Source of the DNA: Methylotenera sp. L2L1
Lineage (GTDB): Bacteria > Pseudomonadota > Gammaproteobacteria > Burkholderiales > Methylophilaceae
Direction of reading: 5' to 3'
DNA: 64,000 nt
Assembly: GCF_000744605.1 (NCBI RefSeq)
Contig: NZ_JQMG01000001.1
Coordinates: forward strand, 434,001-498,000
The position numbers and the translations under genes were made by a program. The notes beneath the pieces are model-generated. The model saw nothing but the letters and a program-made list of their open reading frames with translations, made no database searches and had not been told where the DNA came from. Below, in pieces: positions 17,951 to 28,946 of this stretch. Within the stretch, counting starts at the first letter, position 1; each line of letters opens with the position of its first letter.

Positions 17951-19978
17951 ATGTCAGTCGAACTAATGATTGCCATAGGCGCCGCGATATTGGCGGTACT
18001 GTATGGTGCAGTAATGAGTAAGTGGATTTCAGGTTTACCAGCAGGCAATGCACGTATGCAAGAAATTGCAAGTGCAATTCAACAAGGGGCTGCCGCATAC
18101 TTGGCCCGTCAATACAAAACCATCACCATCGTTGGCGTAATACTAGCCATTTTAATCGGTACGTTTCTAAACCTCCCCACGGCGATTGGCTTCGTTTTAG
18201 GTGCAGTGCTATCTGGCGCGTGTGGCTTTATTGGCATGAACGTTTCTGTGAAGGCAAACGTCCGCACCGCCCAAGCTGCCACCAAAGGCATTGCTCCCGC
18301 ACTTGATGTGGCTTTTAAAGGCGGTGCGATTACAGGCATGCTAGTTGTAGGTTTAGGCTTATTAGGTGTGACGAGCTTTTACGCCTATTTAGGTGGTGAA
18401 AATGCAACCGACTTAGATCCTTTGATTGGCCTTGCATTTGGCTCATCTCTTATTTCCATATTTGCGCGTTTAGGTGGCGGTATTTTTACTAAAGGCGCCG
18501 ATGTAGGCGCTGACCTAGTAGGCAAAGTTGAGGCTGGCATCCCAGAAGATGACCCACGCAACCCGGCCGTCATTGCAGACAATGTAGGCGATAACGTGGG
18601 TGACTGTGCCGGCATGGCAGCAGACTTATTTGAAACCTACGCAGTGACGATTATTGCGACGATGGTATTAGGTAGCTTACTCATTACTACTGAGGGTGCA
18701 AGCGGTGTGCTTTACCCGCTTATGTTAGGCGCCGTTTCTATTGTTGCCTCTATCATTGGTTGCTTCTTTGTGAAAGCATCTCCGGGCATGAAAAACGTAA
18801 TGCCTGCCTTATACAAAGGACTAGCTGTTGCAGGCCTGCTATCTTTAGGCGCATTTTACTTTGTAACGACTAAGATGTTCCCTAATGGGTTAACTGCAGG
18901 TGACTTAGTTATTTCTGCCAACCAACTATTTGGCGCATGCGCGGTAGGCTTGGTGTTAACCGCAGCCTTGGTTTGGATTACAGAATATTACACAGGTACA
19001 GACTACGCACCAGTAAGACACGTGGCACAAGCTTCCACCACTGGACACGCGACTAACATTATTGCAGGTATTGGCATTTCCATGAAGTCTACCGCTTGGC
19101 CAGTGATATCAGTCTGTATTGCCATTTGGTCTGCGTATCATTTAGGTGGCCTATACGGCATTGCGATTGCGGCAACTTCGATGTTGAGTATGGCAGGTAT
19201 CGTCGTGGCTTTAGATGCTTATGGCCCGATTACTGACAACGCAGGTGGCATTGCTGAAATGGCAGAGTTACCAAGCAGCGTGCGAGAAGTCACCGACCCA
19301 TTGGACGCTGTTGGCAACACGACTAAAGCAGTCACTAAAGGATATGCGATTGGCTCAGCGGGTTTAGCCGCTTTAGTGTTATTTGCAGACTACACGCACA
19401 AACTTGAAGGTGCGGGTATTGATGTTAAGTTTGATTTAAGTGACCCAATGGTAATTATTGGCTTATTTATTGGCGGCTTAATTCCATTTTTATTCGCTGC
19501 CATGGCAATGGAAGCAGTTGGCCGTGCCGCTGGTGCAGTGGTTGAAGAAGTTCGCCGTCAGTTCCGTGATATCAAAGGCATTATGGAGGGCACAGCAAAA
19601 CCAGAGTACGGCAAAGCGGTGGATATGCTCACTACCGCGGCCATTAAAGAAATGATGATTCCATCACTCTTACCAGTGGCAGCACCTGTTGCCGTTGGCC
19701 TGCTATTAGGCCCGGTAGCACTTGGCGGCCTGTTGATGGGGACGATTGTCACAGGGCTATTTGTCGCTATCTCAATGTGTACCGGCGGCGGCGCTTGGGA
19801 TAACGCTAAGAAATACATCGAAGATGGCAACCACGGCGGCAAAGGGTCTGATGCGCATAAAGCCGCGGTGACTGGCGACACGGTGGGTGACCCGTACAAA
19901 GATACTGCCGGCCCTGCGGTAAACCCGCTCATTAAAATTATTAATATTGTAGCTTTACTGATAGTACCACTACTGTAA
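17951..19978 (+). CDS. hppA: Membrane proton-translocating pyrophosphatase, K+-independent type
   Basis: A 675-residue integral membrane enzyme that hydrolyses pyrophosphate and pumps protons. About 16 transmembrane helices are apparent. The substrate and Mg-binding loops [13 protein letters not shown] and [17 protein letters not shown] are intact, as are [13 protein letters not shown] and the C-terminal [14 protein letters not shown]. In the segment [10 protein letters not shown] the first Lys is the residue that replaces Ala in K+-dependent enzymes, so this is the K+-independent class. A good ribosome binding site (AGGGAGAAG) precedes the ATG, and a strong terminator follows. It could recycle biosynthetic pyrophosphate into proton motive force; a soluble pyrophosphatase is encoded 1 kb away. 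Confidence 0.96.
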   Translation: MSVELMIAIGAAILAVLYGAVMSKWISGLPAGNARMQEIASAIQQGAAAYLARQYKTITIVGVILAILIGTFLNLPTAIGFVLGAVLSGACGFIGMNVSVKANVRTAQAATKGIAPALDVAFKGGAITGMLVVGLGLLGVTSFYAYLGGENATDLDPLIGLAFGSSLISIFARLGGGIFTKGADVGADLVGKVEAGIPEDDPRNPAVIADNVGDNVGDCAGMAADLFETYAVTIIATMVLGSLLITTEGASGVLYPLMLGAVSIVASIIGCFFVKASPGMKNVMPALYKGLAVAGLLSLGAFYFVTTKMFPNGLTAGDLVISANQLFGACAVGLVLTAALVWITEYYTGTDYAPVRHVAQASTTGHATNIIAGIGISMKSTAWPVISVCIAIWSAYHLGGLYGIAIAATSMLSMAGIVVALDAYGPITDNAGGIAEMAELPSSVREVTDPLDAVGNTTKAVTKGYAIGSAGLAALVLFADYTHKLEGAGIDVKFDLSDPMVIIGLFIGGLIPFLFAAMAMEAVGRAAGAVVEEVRRQFRDIKGIMEGTAKPEYGKAVDMLTTAAIKEMMIPSLLPVAAPVAVGLLLGPVALGGLLMGTIVTGLFVAISMCTGGGAWDNAKKYIEDGNHGGKGSDAHKAAVTGDTVGDPYKDTAGPAVNPLIKIINIVALLIVPLL

Positions 19979-20005
19979 GTGCCATTATTATAAGCACTTA
20001 CTCAC

Positions 20006-20030
20006 AAAAGGCGACTTAGGTCGCCTTTTT
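20006..20030 (+). terminator. Rho-independent terminator after hppA
   Basis: Perfect 10-base stem AAAAGGCGAC / GTCGCCTTTT around a TTAG loop, followed by T residues, 28 bases after the hppA stop. Confidence 0.92.
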
Positions 20031-20172
20031 GCATCGTTAAATTAAACCTCATCATTCAATCATATTTTTATGATGATTAAGAACCGCTAGCACAAAGGAT
20101 GCATTTAAATAATTCCAGCATTCGTGTAATGCAGTAACATTACGTTTAACTTCACTTTACATGCAGGTTCTC

Positions 20173-20865
20173 ATGCGGCACTCTGAATTTCATCGCTCAC
20201 ATCGTATTGGCTGGCTACGTGCAGCAGTGCTGGGTGCCAATGATGGCATTATTTCTACAGCCAGCCTTATCATCGGCGTTGCCGCTGCTGGTGCAGCTAA
20301 TGACAGCATACTGATGACTGGTGTTGCTTGCTTAGTTTCAGGCTCCATGTCGATGGCAGCCGGTGAATATGTTTCGGTTAGCTCACAGGCTGATACTGAA
20401 ACAGCAGACCTCGCGCGCGAACGCTTGGAGCTGGCAAATGACCACGAGAGCGAACTGAAAGAATTAACTGGCATTTATATGCAGCGCGGCCTAACGGCAG
20501 AGCTAGCGCACGAAGTCGCTGTTCAGCTCACAGCGCATGATGCACTTGGTGCTCATGCCAGAGACGAGCTTGGCATTACAGAAACCATGAACGCTCGACC
20601 AACACAAGCGGCACTTGCCTCTGCAGCCACCTTTGCGGTGGGTGCAACATTGCCGCTATTGGTCACATACTTTGCGCCAGAGTCTAATACAGCCACTTAC
20701 GTGGCCACCACATCACTTGGCTTTTTAGCAGCACTTGGTGGGCTTGCCGCAAAAGCTGGCGGAGCAAATATGACTGTTGGTATTGCACGCGTGGCATCCT
20801 GGGGCGTAATCGCCATGGCTGCGACTGCAGGCGTAGGCAAATTATTTGGTGTTGTCACCGCTTAA
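20173..20865 (+). CDS. VIT-family (VIT1/CCC1) metal transporter
   Basis: A membrane protein of about 230 residues in the vacuolar iron transporter family. The conserved first helix LRAAVLGANDGIISTASL carries the Asp and Gly of the ion path. Helix 2 with GSMSMAAGEYVSVSSQ is equally typical, and a cytoplasmic acidic helical insert with His and Glu residues (DHESELKE...) follows, as in members that bind Fe(II). Five helices are expected, and the protein likely exports or stores iron or manganese. The frame opens at an ATG at 20161, but the ATG at 20173 is preceded by AGGT at suitable spacing and is preferred. It has its own flanking terminators and so is probably a single-gene unit. Confidence 0.88.
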   Translation: MRHSEFHRSHRIGWLRAAVLGANDGIISTASLIIGVAAAGAANDSILMTGVACLVSGSMSMAAGEYVSVSSQADTETADLARERLELANDHESELKELTGIYMQRGLTAELAHEVAVQLTAHDALGAHARDELGITETMNARPTQAALASAATFAVGATLPLLVTYFAPESNTATYVATTSLGFLAALGGLAAKAGGANMTVGIARVASWGVIAMAATAGVGKLFGVVTA

Positions 20866-20880
20866 TCTCTGTTAGACGCA

Positions 20881-20906
20881 AAAAAGGCAGCCTAAGCTGC
20901 CTTTTT
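20881..20906. terminator. Bidirectional terminator between the VIT gene and ppa
   Basis: Perfect 11-base stem AAAAAGGCAGC / GCTGCCTTTTT with a CTAA loop. The A- and T-rich ends let it work on both strands, suiting the convergent VIT-family and ppa genes. Confidence 0.93.
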
Positions 20907-20946
20907 ATTTGTCCGGCCAGTGCTATATTACCCAGTACTATATTAC

Positions 20947-21495
20947 TTAGAACGCTGGTTTAACTTGTGCATTATTGTAATTCTCTACACTGTTTAAGAT
21001 TTCTTGTTTAGCTGCTTCGATATCACCCCAGCCATTGATCTTAACCCATTTGCCTTTATCTAAATCTTTGTAATGCTCAAAGAAGTGGGCAATCATGTTC
21101 AAGCGCCATTCTGACACATCAGTATGTGCTTTCAAGTGACCATATAAACCACACACTTTATCAACAGGCACAGCCAACACTTTTGCATCTAGGCCAGCTT
21201 CATCTTCCATCAATAGCACGCCTAGTGGGCGGCAACGCACAACCACACCAGGAATCAACGGCACTGGTGTCATCACCAATACATCAACAGGGTCGCCATC
21301 ATCCGATAATGTGTGTGGCACGTAACCGTAATTGGTTGGGTATTGCATTGCAGTACCCATGAAGCGGTCAACAAAAATTGCGCCGCTCTCTTTATCTACT
21401 TCATATTTTACTGGGTCACCCTGCATTGGAATCTCAATAATCACATTGAAATCGTTAGGGACATCTTTACCGGTTGGCACTTGGTTTAATGACAT
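20947..21495 (-). CDS. ppa: Inorganic pyrophosphatase (family I, soluble)
   Basis: Cytoplasmic enzyme hydrolysing pyrophosphate to phosphate, pulling biosynthetic reactions forward. The family I signature is seen in [13 protein letters not shown] (about residues 66-78) with metal-binding aspartates, plus [19 protein letters not shown] and [14 protein letters not shown]. The 182-residue length is standard. It is convergent with the VIT-family gene and has its own 5' region of about 100 bases to the DUF1232 gene. Together with hppA the cell has both energy-wasting and energy-conserving ways to remove pyrophosphate. Confidence 0.97.
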   Translation of the reverse strand: MSLNQVPTGKDVPNDFNVIIEIPMQGDPVKYEVDKESGAIFVDRFMGTAMQYPTNYGYVPHTLSDDGDPVDVLVMTPVPLIPGVVVRCRPLGVLLMEDEAGLDAKVLAVPVDKVCGLYGHLKAHTDVSEWRLNMIAHFFEHYKDLDKGKWVKINGWGDIEAAKQEILNSVENYNNAQVKPAF

Positions 21496-21597
21496 GGTCT
21501 ATTCCTAAATATAAATACTACTAATGAATTTTGAGGCGCAATTATAGCAAGCCCACAAAGAACGCACAGAAAAAAGTCGTAACAAAGTGTAGGATGC

Positions 21598-21894
21598 CTA
21601 AATATTTCCTGATACGTCAGCTTGTTGCACTTGTTCGCGGCAATCTTGAATCACTGCTTTAGGAATTAACAACAGTGCACAATAAAGTAGTGCTGGAATA
21701 ATAATCACCTCATCTAGCTGACCTAATATTGGAATAAAGTCAGGGATAAGATCAAACGGGAGCAATAAATAACCCACAGCCAGCCATAACAGGCATTTAG
21801 CCAACCATGGTGTTTGTGGGTGTTTTAACACTAATCGATAGACAGCAAGCTCTTTTTTGAGCTGCTTAGCCAATGATTTCAGTTTATTTAGCAC
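21598..21894 (-). CDS. DUF1232 (YkvA-like) membrane protein
   Basis: A 98-residue protein with a basic N-terminal helix and a central hydrophobic region of about 40 residues. The latter contains GYLLLPFDLIPDFIPILGQLDEV, the DUF1232 signature with its LxPxDLIPDFIP core. Two short membrane-associated helices are likely. The function of the family is not known. It lies 30 bases after the purC stop on the same strand and is probably read from that transcript. Confidence 0.8.
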   Translation of the reverse strand: MLNKLKSLAKQLKKELAVYRLVLKHPQTPWLAKCLLWLAVGYLLLPFDLIPDFIPILGQLDEVIIIPALLYCALLLIPKAVIQDCREQVQQADVSGNI

Positions 21895-21924
21895 GGCTAA
21901 TGCACCAATCGTTTCATTCAGCGC

Positions 21925-22827
21925 TTACTCAAGCGTTAATGGCTGTCCTGTTAGTCGTTCAAAAGCTTCCATGTACTTTTCGCTGGTTTTGCTAGCAACG
22001 TCTGCTGGCAAAACTGGTGCAGGCGGCGTTTTATTCCAGCCACTAGCTTCTAACCAATCACGCACATACTGTTTATCGTAGCTTGGTGGATTTTTACCCA
22101 CGACATAGCTCTCAGCAGGCCAAAAACGTGATGAGTCTGGCGTTAACACCTCATCCATCACATGCAACACGCCATTTTCATCCAAACCAAACTCAAACTT
22201 AGTATCAGCAATAATAATACCGCGTGTAAGTGCATATTCAGCAGCTTGCGTGTAAAGCGCTATCGCGGCTTTTGCCACCTGCTCAGCCATGTCAGTACCA
22301 ATTAGTTCAGCACATTGCGCTAAACTGATATTTTCATCATGTTCACCCACTGCGGCTTTGCTAGATGGCGTAAATAAAGGTGCTGGTAATTTTGATGCCT
22401 CTTGCAAACCGTCTGGCAGCGGGATATCACAGACCGTACCTTTGGCTTTGTATTCTTTCCAACCGCTACCGACCAAGTAGCCACGCACAATCGCCTCTAT
22501 CGGTAATGCTTTTAACTTTTTAACCACCACTGAGCGATTTGCTAACTGTGCTTTTTCCGCAGGGTCACTCACCACGCTAGCAGGTGCAATACCAGTTAAA
22601 TGGTTAGGCACCACGTTTTGCAGCTTATCAAACCAGAAGTTTGCCATCTGCGTGAGCATTGCACCCTTGTTTGCAATACCTGTAGGCAAAATTACGTCAA
22701 ATGCAGAGAGCCTGTCGGTACTCACTAACAACATGGTATTAGCATCGATGTCATAAATATCACGTACTTTACCTTGGTGTATACGTTTTAGACTTTTAAT
22801 GCTGGTTTCTAATAATGGATTATTCAT
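21925..22827 (-). CDS. purC: Phosphoribosylaminoimidazole-succinocarboxamide synthase
   Basis: ATP-dependent ligase joining CAIR and aspartate in purine biosynthesis (SAICAR synthase). KRIHQGKVRDIYDID near the N-terminus is the nucleotide-binding glycine-rich turn. VSTDRLSAFDVILP, EAIVRGYLVGSGWKEYK and IADTKFEFGLDENG are all conserved family blocks. At 300 residues it is the longer form, resembling yeast Ade1, rather than the ~237-residue E. coli type. The next gene upstream on the strand, pyk, lies 184 bases away. Confidence 0.96.
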   Translation of the reverse strand: MNNPLLETSIKSLKRIHQGKVRDIYDIDANTMLLVSTDRLSAFDVILPTGIANKGAMLTQMANFWFDKLQNVVPNHLTGIAPASVVSDPAEKAQLANRSVVVKKLKALPIEAIVRGYLVGSGWKEYKAKGTVCDIPLPDGLQEASKLPAPLFTPSSKAAVGEHDENISLAQCAELIGTDMAEQVAKAAIALYTQAAEYALTRGIIIADTKFEFGLDENGVLHVMDEVLTPDSSRFWPAESYVVGKNPPSYDKQYVRDWLEASGWNKTPPAPVLPADVASKTSEKYMEAFERLTGQPLTLE

Positions 22828-23011
22828 GTGTAATGATGACTATATTAATGAGTAAGTTGAGCTAAGCACGTATTATAAACGCACTTTAATTTTGATGAAT
22901 TCTAAAAAGGCCGATTGATCGTAAAAAGTTGAAATAAATCAGTCAATACCGACATCAAACTACTTCATGTAATCGCTGGTTAATTAACGTGCTGATTAAG
23001 TGAGATTGGCA

Positions 23012-24451
23012 TCATGTGTCTTTTCTATGTTCGCCGATCTTAATGATTTTCAATGTGTTGGTGCCCCCAGGATGCCCAATAGGTTCACCAAAAGTTAACA
23101 ACACCGTATCACCGTCACTCACGACGCACTGCCTGAGTAGCACCTGCTCCATCTCAGCAATGATTTCATCCCTATTTTTACCTGCTTGCTCAATAGGGTA
23201 TGGATAGACGCCACGGTGTAGTGTTAATTTTCTACGTGCTAATTTATCTGGCGATAAGGCATAAATGGGCACTTCTGCATCGGCTCGTGATAGCCATTGC
23301 GCTGCGTTGCCAGACTGCGTGAGCGCGGCTATTGCCTTTACTTTTAAGTGTTGTGCCGTATAAATAGCAGCAGCAGCAACAGCTTCATCCGTTTTAATAA
23401 ACACCTGGTCAAGCTTTTGTGCATGATGCTGACTAAAATACTCCTTCTCCGCCTCAATGGCCACTCGATGTACCGCCTCTACCGTTTCTAAAGGGTATTG
23501 CCCTGATGCAGTCTCAGCAGAAAGCATCACTGCATCAGTGCCATCCAGCACAGCATTGGCCACATCAGAAACTTCAGCACGCGTCGGGATGGGGCTGGTA
23601 ATCATAGACTCCATCATCTGCGTCGCCGTGATGACCAATTTATTTTGCGCGCGTGCCATACGGATCATACGCTTTTGCAAACCAGGGACTGCGGCATCAC
23701 CCACCTCAACCCCCAAATCACCCCGTGCCACCATGATGGCGTCAGAAGCATCAATAATTGCCTCTAAATCATTAATGGCCTCTGCGCGTTCAATTTTCGC
23801 AATGATACTGGCTGTGCCACCAGCCTTACGCACTAGGGTTCTTGCAAGCTCAACATCTAAGGCAGACTTCGGAAATGAGATCGCAATATAATCCGCCTCT
23901 AGTGCAACCGCAGTTTTGATGTCTTCCCTATCTTTTTTAGTTAGAGCCTCTGCTGACAAGCCCCCGCCTTGACGGTTAATCCCCTTATTATTAGATAAAA
24001 CACCACCGCTCAGCACGACACAATGGATCTGATTACCTTTGATTCTATCCACCTGCATGGTAATGCGGCCATCATCTAACAACAATATCGCGTTCTCTGA
24101 CACCTCTTGCGGGAGGGTTTTGTAGTCTAAACCAACGTGATACTGATCACCGAGTTCGCAATCTGCATCTAATATAAAGATATCGCCCGTTTTTAGGGTG
24201 ACTTTACCAAGCTCGAATTTGCCAATTCGAATCTTAGGGCCTTGTAAGTCGCACAGCACACCAACAGGACGACCGAGTTTGACGGCGATATTACGTACAA
24301 TTTGTGCACGTTTAATATGATCTTCTACACTACCGTGTGAGAAATTTAAACGTACAACATTAACGCCTGCGGTAATCATACGTGCCAACATCTCCTCGCT
24401 AGTGGAGGATGGGCCTAGTGTTGCCACAATTTTTGTTTTACGTAATGTCAA
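23012..24451 (-). CDS. pyk: Pyruvate kinase
   Basis: Glycolytic enzyme converting PEP and ADP to pyruvate and ATP. KTKIVATLGPSS near the N-terminus, the active-site block IIAKIERAEAINDLEAII, MVARGDLGVEVG, and TATQMMESMI are all typical, and the C-terminal regulatory domain is complete. The frame opens at an ATG at 24484, but that codon lies only 8 bases from the terminator stem and has no ribosome binding site. The TTG at 24451 is preceded by AAAGG at 7-base spacing and gives MTLRKTKIVATLG, matching usual pyruvate kinase starts, so I prefer it. It is separated from pgk by a strong terminator. Confidence 0.95.
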   Translation of the reverse strand: MTLRKTKIVATLGPSSTSEEMLARMITAGVNVVRLNFSHGSVEDHIKRAQIVRNIAVKLGRPVGVLCDLQGPKIRIGKFELGKVTLKTGDIFILDADCELGDQYHVGLDYKTLPQEVSENAILLLDDGRITMQVDRIKGNQIHCVVLSGGVLSNNKGINRQGGGLSAEALTKKDREDIKTAVALEADYIAISFPKSALDVELARTLVRKAGGTASIIAKIERAEAINDLEAIIDASDAIMVARGDLGVEVGDAAVPGLQKRMIRMARAQNKLVITATQMMESMITSPIPTRAEVSDVANAVLDGTDAVMLSAETASGQYPLETVEAVHRVAIEAEKEYFSQHHAQKLDQVFIKTDEAVAAAAIYTAQHLKVKAIAALTQSGNAAQWLSRADAEVPIYALSPDKLARRKLTLHRGVYPYPIEQAGKNRDEIIAEMEQVLLRQCVVSDGDTVLLTFGEPIGHPGGTNTLKIIKIGEHRKDT

Positions 24452-24491
24452 ACTTTTACCTTTATTTCTGAAAGAATAACGCATTCAAAAT

Positions 24492-24518
24492 AAAAATGGG
24501 GCGAATAGCCCCATTTTT
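24492..24518 (-). terminator. Rho-independent terminator between pgk and pyk
   Basis: Perfect 11-base stem AAAAATGGGGC / GCCCCATTTTT around a 5-base loop, followed on the minus strand by a T-rich run. It closes the gap-pgk unit just before pyk, leaving about 40 bases for a pyk promoter. Confidence 0.93.
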
Positions 24519-24553
24519 AAAGTATTACTTTTATCACTAAAGGTTCGGGCTAG

Positions 24554-25735
24554 TTAACTTTTAGCACGTAATTCCAAAATCTCAACTGCTGGTAACTTCT
24601 TACCCTCTAAGAACTCTAAAAATGCACCACCCGCAGTTGAAATGTAATCTACTTTACTTTCAATGCCGTATTTTTGAATAGCTGCAATCGTGTCGCCACC
24701 ACCCGCTAAAGTAAATGCTTTTGTATTAGCAATGGCATCAGCGATTGTTTTAGTGCCTTCGCCAAACTGATCAAATTCAAACACACCGACTGGGCCATTC
24801 CAAACCACAGTCCCTGCGTTTTTAATGATCTCTACTAATTCATTAGCAGATTTCGCGCCAATATCAAAAATCATATCATCTGCAGCTACATCAGCCACGT
24901 CTTTCTTGATTGCTGGCTCATTTGCATCAAATTTCTTAGCACAGACCACATCAACCGCAACGGGTACCGCTGCGCCTCTTTGGGACATTTTGTCCATTAA
25001 GGTGCGCGCCACAGGCACTAAGTCATCTTCACACAATGATTTACCAACTTCAAAACCAGAAGCTTTTAGGAAGGTATTGGCAATACCACCACCCACCACC
25101 ATCTGATCTACTTTTTCAGACAAACTCTCCAGCACTGTCAGCTTGGTTGACACTTTGCTACCGCCAACAATCGCCACCATTGGACGCGCTGGGCTCAACA
25201 AAGCTTTAGTCAACGCTTCTAACTCGTTCACTAATAATATGCCTGCTGCTGCCACTGGTGCAAATTTTGCAACACCATGTGTGCTTGCTTCAGCACGATG
25301 CGCAGTACCAAAAGCATCCATCACGAAAACATCACATAGTTTCGCATATTTTTGTGACAGTTCATCGCTACTTTTCTTCTCGCCTTTGTTAAAGCGGCAG
25401 TTTTCTAACACCACCAATTCGCCAGCAGCCACATCAAAGCCACCGTCAACCCAATCTTTAATCAGGCGCACAGGTTTAGCCAGTTTTGCTGAAATCACAT
25501 CAACCACTGGCTGCAATGAGTTTTCTTCTGAGTAAACACCCTCTTCAGGACGGCCCAGATGTGAGGTCACCATCACTTTAGCACCGGCTTTAATGGCAAA
25601 CTCGATTGTCGCCATTGAAGCGGTAATACGCGCATCTGAGGTCACTTTACCATCAGCCACAGGCACGTTAAGATCTGCGCGAATTAACACACGCTTACCG
25701 TTTAAATCCAGATCTGTCATTTTGATCACGTTCAT
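24554..25735 (-). CDS. pgk: Phosphoglycerate kinase
   Basis: Interconverts 1,3-bisphosphoglycerate and 3-phosphoglycerate with ATP formation. [14 protein letters not shown] near the N-terminus, TSHLGRP, the Gly-rich ATP-binding [12 protein letters not shown], and the C-terminal TIAGGGD-like segment [11 protein letters not shown] are present. At 393 residues the length is normal. It starts 11 bases after the gap stop, so gap and pgk form an operon ended by the terminator at 24492-24518. Confidence 0.97.
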   Translation of the reverse strand: MNVIKMTDLDLNGKRVLIRADLNVPVADGKVTSDARITASMATIEFAIKAGAKVMVTSHLGRPEEGVYSEENSLQPVVDVISAKLAKPVRLIKDWVDGGFDVAAGELVVLENCRFNKGEKKSSDELSQKYAKLCDVFVMDAFGTAHRAEASTHGVAKFAPVAAAGILLVNELEALTKALLSPARPMVAIVGGSKVSTKLTVLESLSEKVDQMVVGGGIANTFLKASGFEVGKSLCEDDLVPVARTLMDKMSQRGAAVPVAVDVVCAKKFDANEPAIKKDVADVAADDMIFDIGAKSANELVEIIKNAGTVVWNGPVGVFEFDQFGEGTKTIADAIANTKAFTLAGGGDTIAAIQKYGIESKVDYISTAGGAFLEFLEGKKLPAVEILELRAKS

Positions 25736-25746
25736 GACAAATCTCC

Positions 25747-26766
25747 TTATTCAGCAGCCATCATAGCTGTTACGTTATCTAACATACGGCAGCTAAAGCC
25801 CCACTCGTTGTCATACCATGCACACACTTTAACTAACATGCCATCTTTGGTTACCTTAGTTAAGGTTGCGTCAAAATTGGATGAGAAGTTGGTGTGGTTG
25901 TAATCTACAGAAACTAACGGCGCCTCGTTGTAAGATAAAATGCCTTTAAGCGCGCCGCTATTAGCCGCTTCATGCATGATATGGTTTACTTCTTCCTTAG
26001 TCGTCGGGCGTGATGGTGTAAATGTTAAGTCAACAATCGACACATTGATAGTTGGTACGCGAATCGCGAATCCATCTAGCTTGCCATTCAACTCTGGCAA
26101 CACCAAACCAACTGCTGCTGCTGCACCAGTCTTAGTAGGAATCAATGAGGTTGTGGCAGAGCGTGCGCGACGCATATCTGAGTGATGTGAGTCTGTTAAC
26201 ACTTGGTCATTGGTGTATGAGTGTATCGTGTTCATCAGACCATTAACGATACCAATTTTGTCATTCAAAGGTTTTACCATCGGCGCAAGACCATTGGTGG
26301 TGCATGAAGCATTGGAAACGACAGTATGGCTTGCTTTAATCACATCATGGTTCACACCATATACCACGGTTGCATCAACATCTTTATCACCTGGTGCTGA
26401 TAACAATACTTTTTTTGCACCTGCATCAATATGCACTTGTGCTTTAGCTTTACTATTAAATGCACCTGTACACTCTAGTACAACATCAATACCTAGGTCA
26501 CGCCATGGCAGTTCAGCTGGGTTACGCGTTGAAAATGTTTTAATTTTCTGGCTATTGATAATCATGTCATCGCCATCGACGCCTACATCAAATGGGAATC
26601 TGCCGTGTGCACTGTCGTAACGCGTTAAGTGTGCATTACTTTCGGCATCACCGCCTGTGCTATTAATCGCAACTATTTCAATATCTTTACGACCTAACTC
26701 ATACACTGCACGCAACACCATGCGTCCAATACGACCATAACCATTAATTGCCACTCGAATTGCCAT
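25747..26766 (-). CDS. gap: Glyceraldehyde-3-phosphate dehydrogenase
   Basis: Oxidises glyceraldehyde-3-phosphate to 1,3-bisphosphoglycerate. The Rossmann motif [14 protein letters not shown] is at residues 7-20, and catalytic Cys155 is in [25 protein letters not shown] and the later WYDNEWGFS motif place it in the GapA/CbbG family. At the end of the second beta strand the usual IND (Asp contacts the NAD ribose) reads INS at residue 36, followed by TGGD, so the coenzyme-discriminating Asp is absent and the loop is one residue longer than in E. coli GapA. This may change NAD/NADP preference. It lies first in the gap-pgk unit, after the tkt terminator. Confidence 0.96.
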   Translation of the reverse strand: MAIRVAINGYGRIGRMVLRAVYELGRKDIEIVAINSTGGDAESNAHLTRYDSAHGRFPFDVGVDGDDMIINSQKIKTFSTRNPAELPWRDLGIDVVLECTGAFNSKAKAQVHIDAGAKKVLLSAPGDKDVDATVVYGVNHDVIKASHTVVSNASCTTNGLAPMVKPLNDKIGIVNGLMNTIHSYTNDQVLTDSHHSDMRRARSATTSLIPTKTGAAAAVGLVLPELNGKLDGFAIRVPTINVSIVDLTFTPSRPTTKEEVNHIMHEAANSGALKGILSYNEAPLVSVDYNHTNFSSNFDATLTKVTKDGMLVKVCAWYDNEWGFSCRMLDNVTAMMAAE

Positions 26767-26871
26767 GATAATTCCTAAATATTTTCAATTAACTGCAAGC
26801 CAGTTAAAGCATACATAGCTTAAATTCATCTACCACTTAAAGCTAGACATCCGCTATAAAAACTAGCGCTA

Positions 26872-26909
26872 TAAAAAATTAAGGCACCCCAATGTTGAGG
26901 TGCCTTTTT
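26872..26909 (-). terminator. Terminator between tkt and gap
   Basis: Stem AAGGCACC (26881-26888) / GGTGCCTT (26899-26906) with a 10-base loop, followed on the minus strand by a T run at 26872-26879. It lies 55 bases after the tkt stop. Confidence 0.88.
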
Positions 26910-26960
26910 ATACTAACTGACCAAACTTACAAACTGATACCGCTTGGTCACACTAGCGAA

Positions 26961-28946
26961 TTAAAGCACCGATTTAACAGTTGCAACTACGTTTTCAACT
27001 GTAAAGCCAAAGTGCTTCATTAATGTACCGCCAGGTGCAGATTCACCAAATGTATCGATACCAACTACAGCGCCTTCAAGACCTACATATTTACGCCAGA
27101 AGTCTGAGTGAGCAGCTTCAACCGCTACACGTTTAACACCTGGAGTTAACACGCTGTCTTTGTATGCTTTGTCTTGACGGTCAAATACGTTTGTTGATGG
27201 CATTGAAACTACACGTACTTTAGTACCAGCAGCATTCAATTCAGCAGCCGCTTTAACAGCCAACTCTAACTCTGAACCGTTAGCGATGATGATAACGTCT
27301 GCTTTACCAGCTACGTCAGAGAACACATAAGCACCCTTACGCATTAAATCTAACTGCGCTGCATCATGTTTGATACCAGCAACGTTTTGACGGCTTAATA
27401 CCAAGCTAGATGGACCATTTTTACGCTCAACCGCAGCTACCCAAGCAACAGCAGTTTCTGTTGAACTACCTGGACGCCATACATCCATGTTAGGAATGTA
27501 ACGTAAACCTGATGTGTTTTCAATTGGTTGGTGAGTAGGACCATCTTCACCTTGGCCGATAGAGTCATGTGATAAAACAGCGATCGTACGTTGTTTCATC
27601 AATGCAGCCATACGCAATGCGCTCTTAGCGTAGTCTGAGAACATGTGGAATGTACCGCCGAATGGTAATAGACCACCGTGCAATGCCATACCGTTCATGA
27701 TTGCAAACATACCGAACTCACGTACACCGTAAGAGATGTAGTTACCTGGCTCTTTACCAGATACGTGTTTGAAACTTGCAGCTGCAGTCAGGTTAGATCC
27801 TGTTAAGTCAGCAGAACCGCCTAAGAACTCTGGCAATACTGGTGCTAGTGCAGTAATAGCATTTTGTGAAGCTTTACGAGTTGCAACACCTTCTGCTTTT
27901 TCGTTAGTTGCAGTGATGAATGCATCAGTTGCTTCTTTCCAGTTAGCTGGTAAGTCACCTGCCATACGGCGCTTGAACTCTGCAGCTTCAGCTGGGAATG
28001 CAGCAGCGTATGCAGCAAATTTTTCGTTCCAAGCTGCTTCTGATGAAGCGCCTTTAGCTTTTTGATCCCAGCCAGCGTAAACGTCAGCAGGAATAACAAA
28101 TGGCTCATGTGGCCAGCCGATGTTAGCGCGAGTAGCAGCAACTTCTTCCAAACCTAATGCAGAACCGTGGCAATCATGTGAACCAGATTTGTTTGGTGAA
28201 CCCATGCCGATGATTGTTTTACAGCAGATCAATGATGGTTTGTCTGTAACTGCTTTAGCCGCTTTAACTGCTGCATCGATCGCGTCAGAATCATGACCGT
28301 CTACTGATTGAACGTGCCAGCCGTAAGCTTCAAAGCGTTTAACTGTGTCGTCTGTGTACCAGCCTTCAATGTGACCATCGATAGAGATACCGTTGTCGTC
28401 CCAGAATGCAACCAATTTACCTAAGCCCCATGTACCAGCTAAAGCACAAGCTTCGTGTGATACACCTTCCATCATACAGCCGTCACCTAAGAAGCAGTAT
28501 GTGTAGTGGTCAACGATATCGTGACCTGGTTTGTTGAATTGGTTAGCCATTAACTTTTCAGCCATTGCAAAACCAACTGCGTTGGTGATACCTTGACCTA
28601 ATGGACCTGTTGTTGTTTCAATGCCCGGTGCATAGCTGTACTCTGGGTGACCAGCACATTTTGAATGCAATTGACGGAATGTTTTGATTTCATCCATAGG
28701 CAAGTCGTAGCCTGTTAGATGCAACAATGAGTAGATCAACATTGAGCCATGGCCGTTAGAGAGCACAAAGCGGTCACGATCAGCCCAGTTTGGATTTGTT
28801 GGATTGTGACGCAAGTGGTGATTCCACAATACCTCTGCGATTTCAGCCATACCCATAGGCGCACCTGGGTGGCCTGAGTTAGCTTTTTGCACTGCATCCA
28901 TAGATAACGCACGAATTGCATTAGCTAGGTCTTTACGTGTTGCCAT
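26961..28946 (-). CDS. tkt: Transketolase
   Basis: Thiamine-diphosphate enzyme moving two-carbon units between sugar phosphates. In methylotrophs using the ribulose monophosphate cycle it also serves in regenerating the formaldehyde acceptor (family knowledge; the organism is inferred). Its 661-residue length is normal. [28 protein letters not shown], the cofactor motif [13 protein letters not shown] and the second-domain [11 protein letters not shown] are intact. A good ribosome binding site (GGGAGAA) precedes the ATG. The coding sequence favours a narrow codon set, consistent with high expression. It is followed by a terminator and then gap-pgk. Confidence 0.97.
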   Translation of the reverse strand: MATRKDLANAIRALSMDAVQKANSGHPGAPMGMAEIAEVLWNHHLRHNPTNPNWADRDRFVLSNGHGSMLIYSLLHLTGYDLPMDEIKTFRQLHSKCAGHPEYSYAPGIETTTGPLGQGITNAVGFAMAEKLMANQFNKPGHDIVDHYTYCFLGDGCMMEGVSHEACALAGTWGLGKLVAFWDDNGISIDGHIEGWYTDDTVKRFEAYGWHVQSVDGHDSDAIDAAVKAAKAVTDKPSLICCKTIIGMGSPNKSGSHDCHGSALGLEEVAATRANIGWPHEPFVIPADVYAGWDQKAKGASSEAAWNEKFAAYAAAFPAEAAEFKRRMAGDLPANWKEATDAFITATNEKAEGVATRKASQNAITALAPVLPEFLGGSADLTGSNLTAAASFKHVSGKEPGNYISYGVREFGMFAIMNGMALHGGLLPFGGTFHMFSDYAKSALRMAALMKQRTIAVLSHDSIGQGEDGPTHQPIENTSGLRYIPNMDVWRPGSSTETAVAWVAAVERKNGPSSLVLSRQNVAGIKHDAAQLDLMRKGAYVFSDVAGKADVIIIANGSELELAVKAAAELNAAGTKVRVVSMPSTNVFDRQDKAYKDSVLTPGVKRVAVEAAHSDFWRKYVGLEGAVVGIDTFGESAPGGTLMKHFGFTVENVVATVKSVL

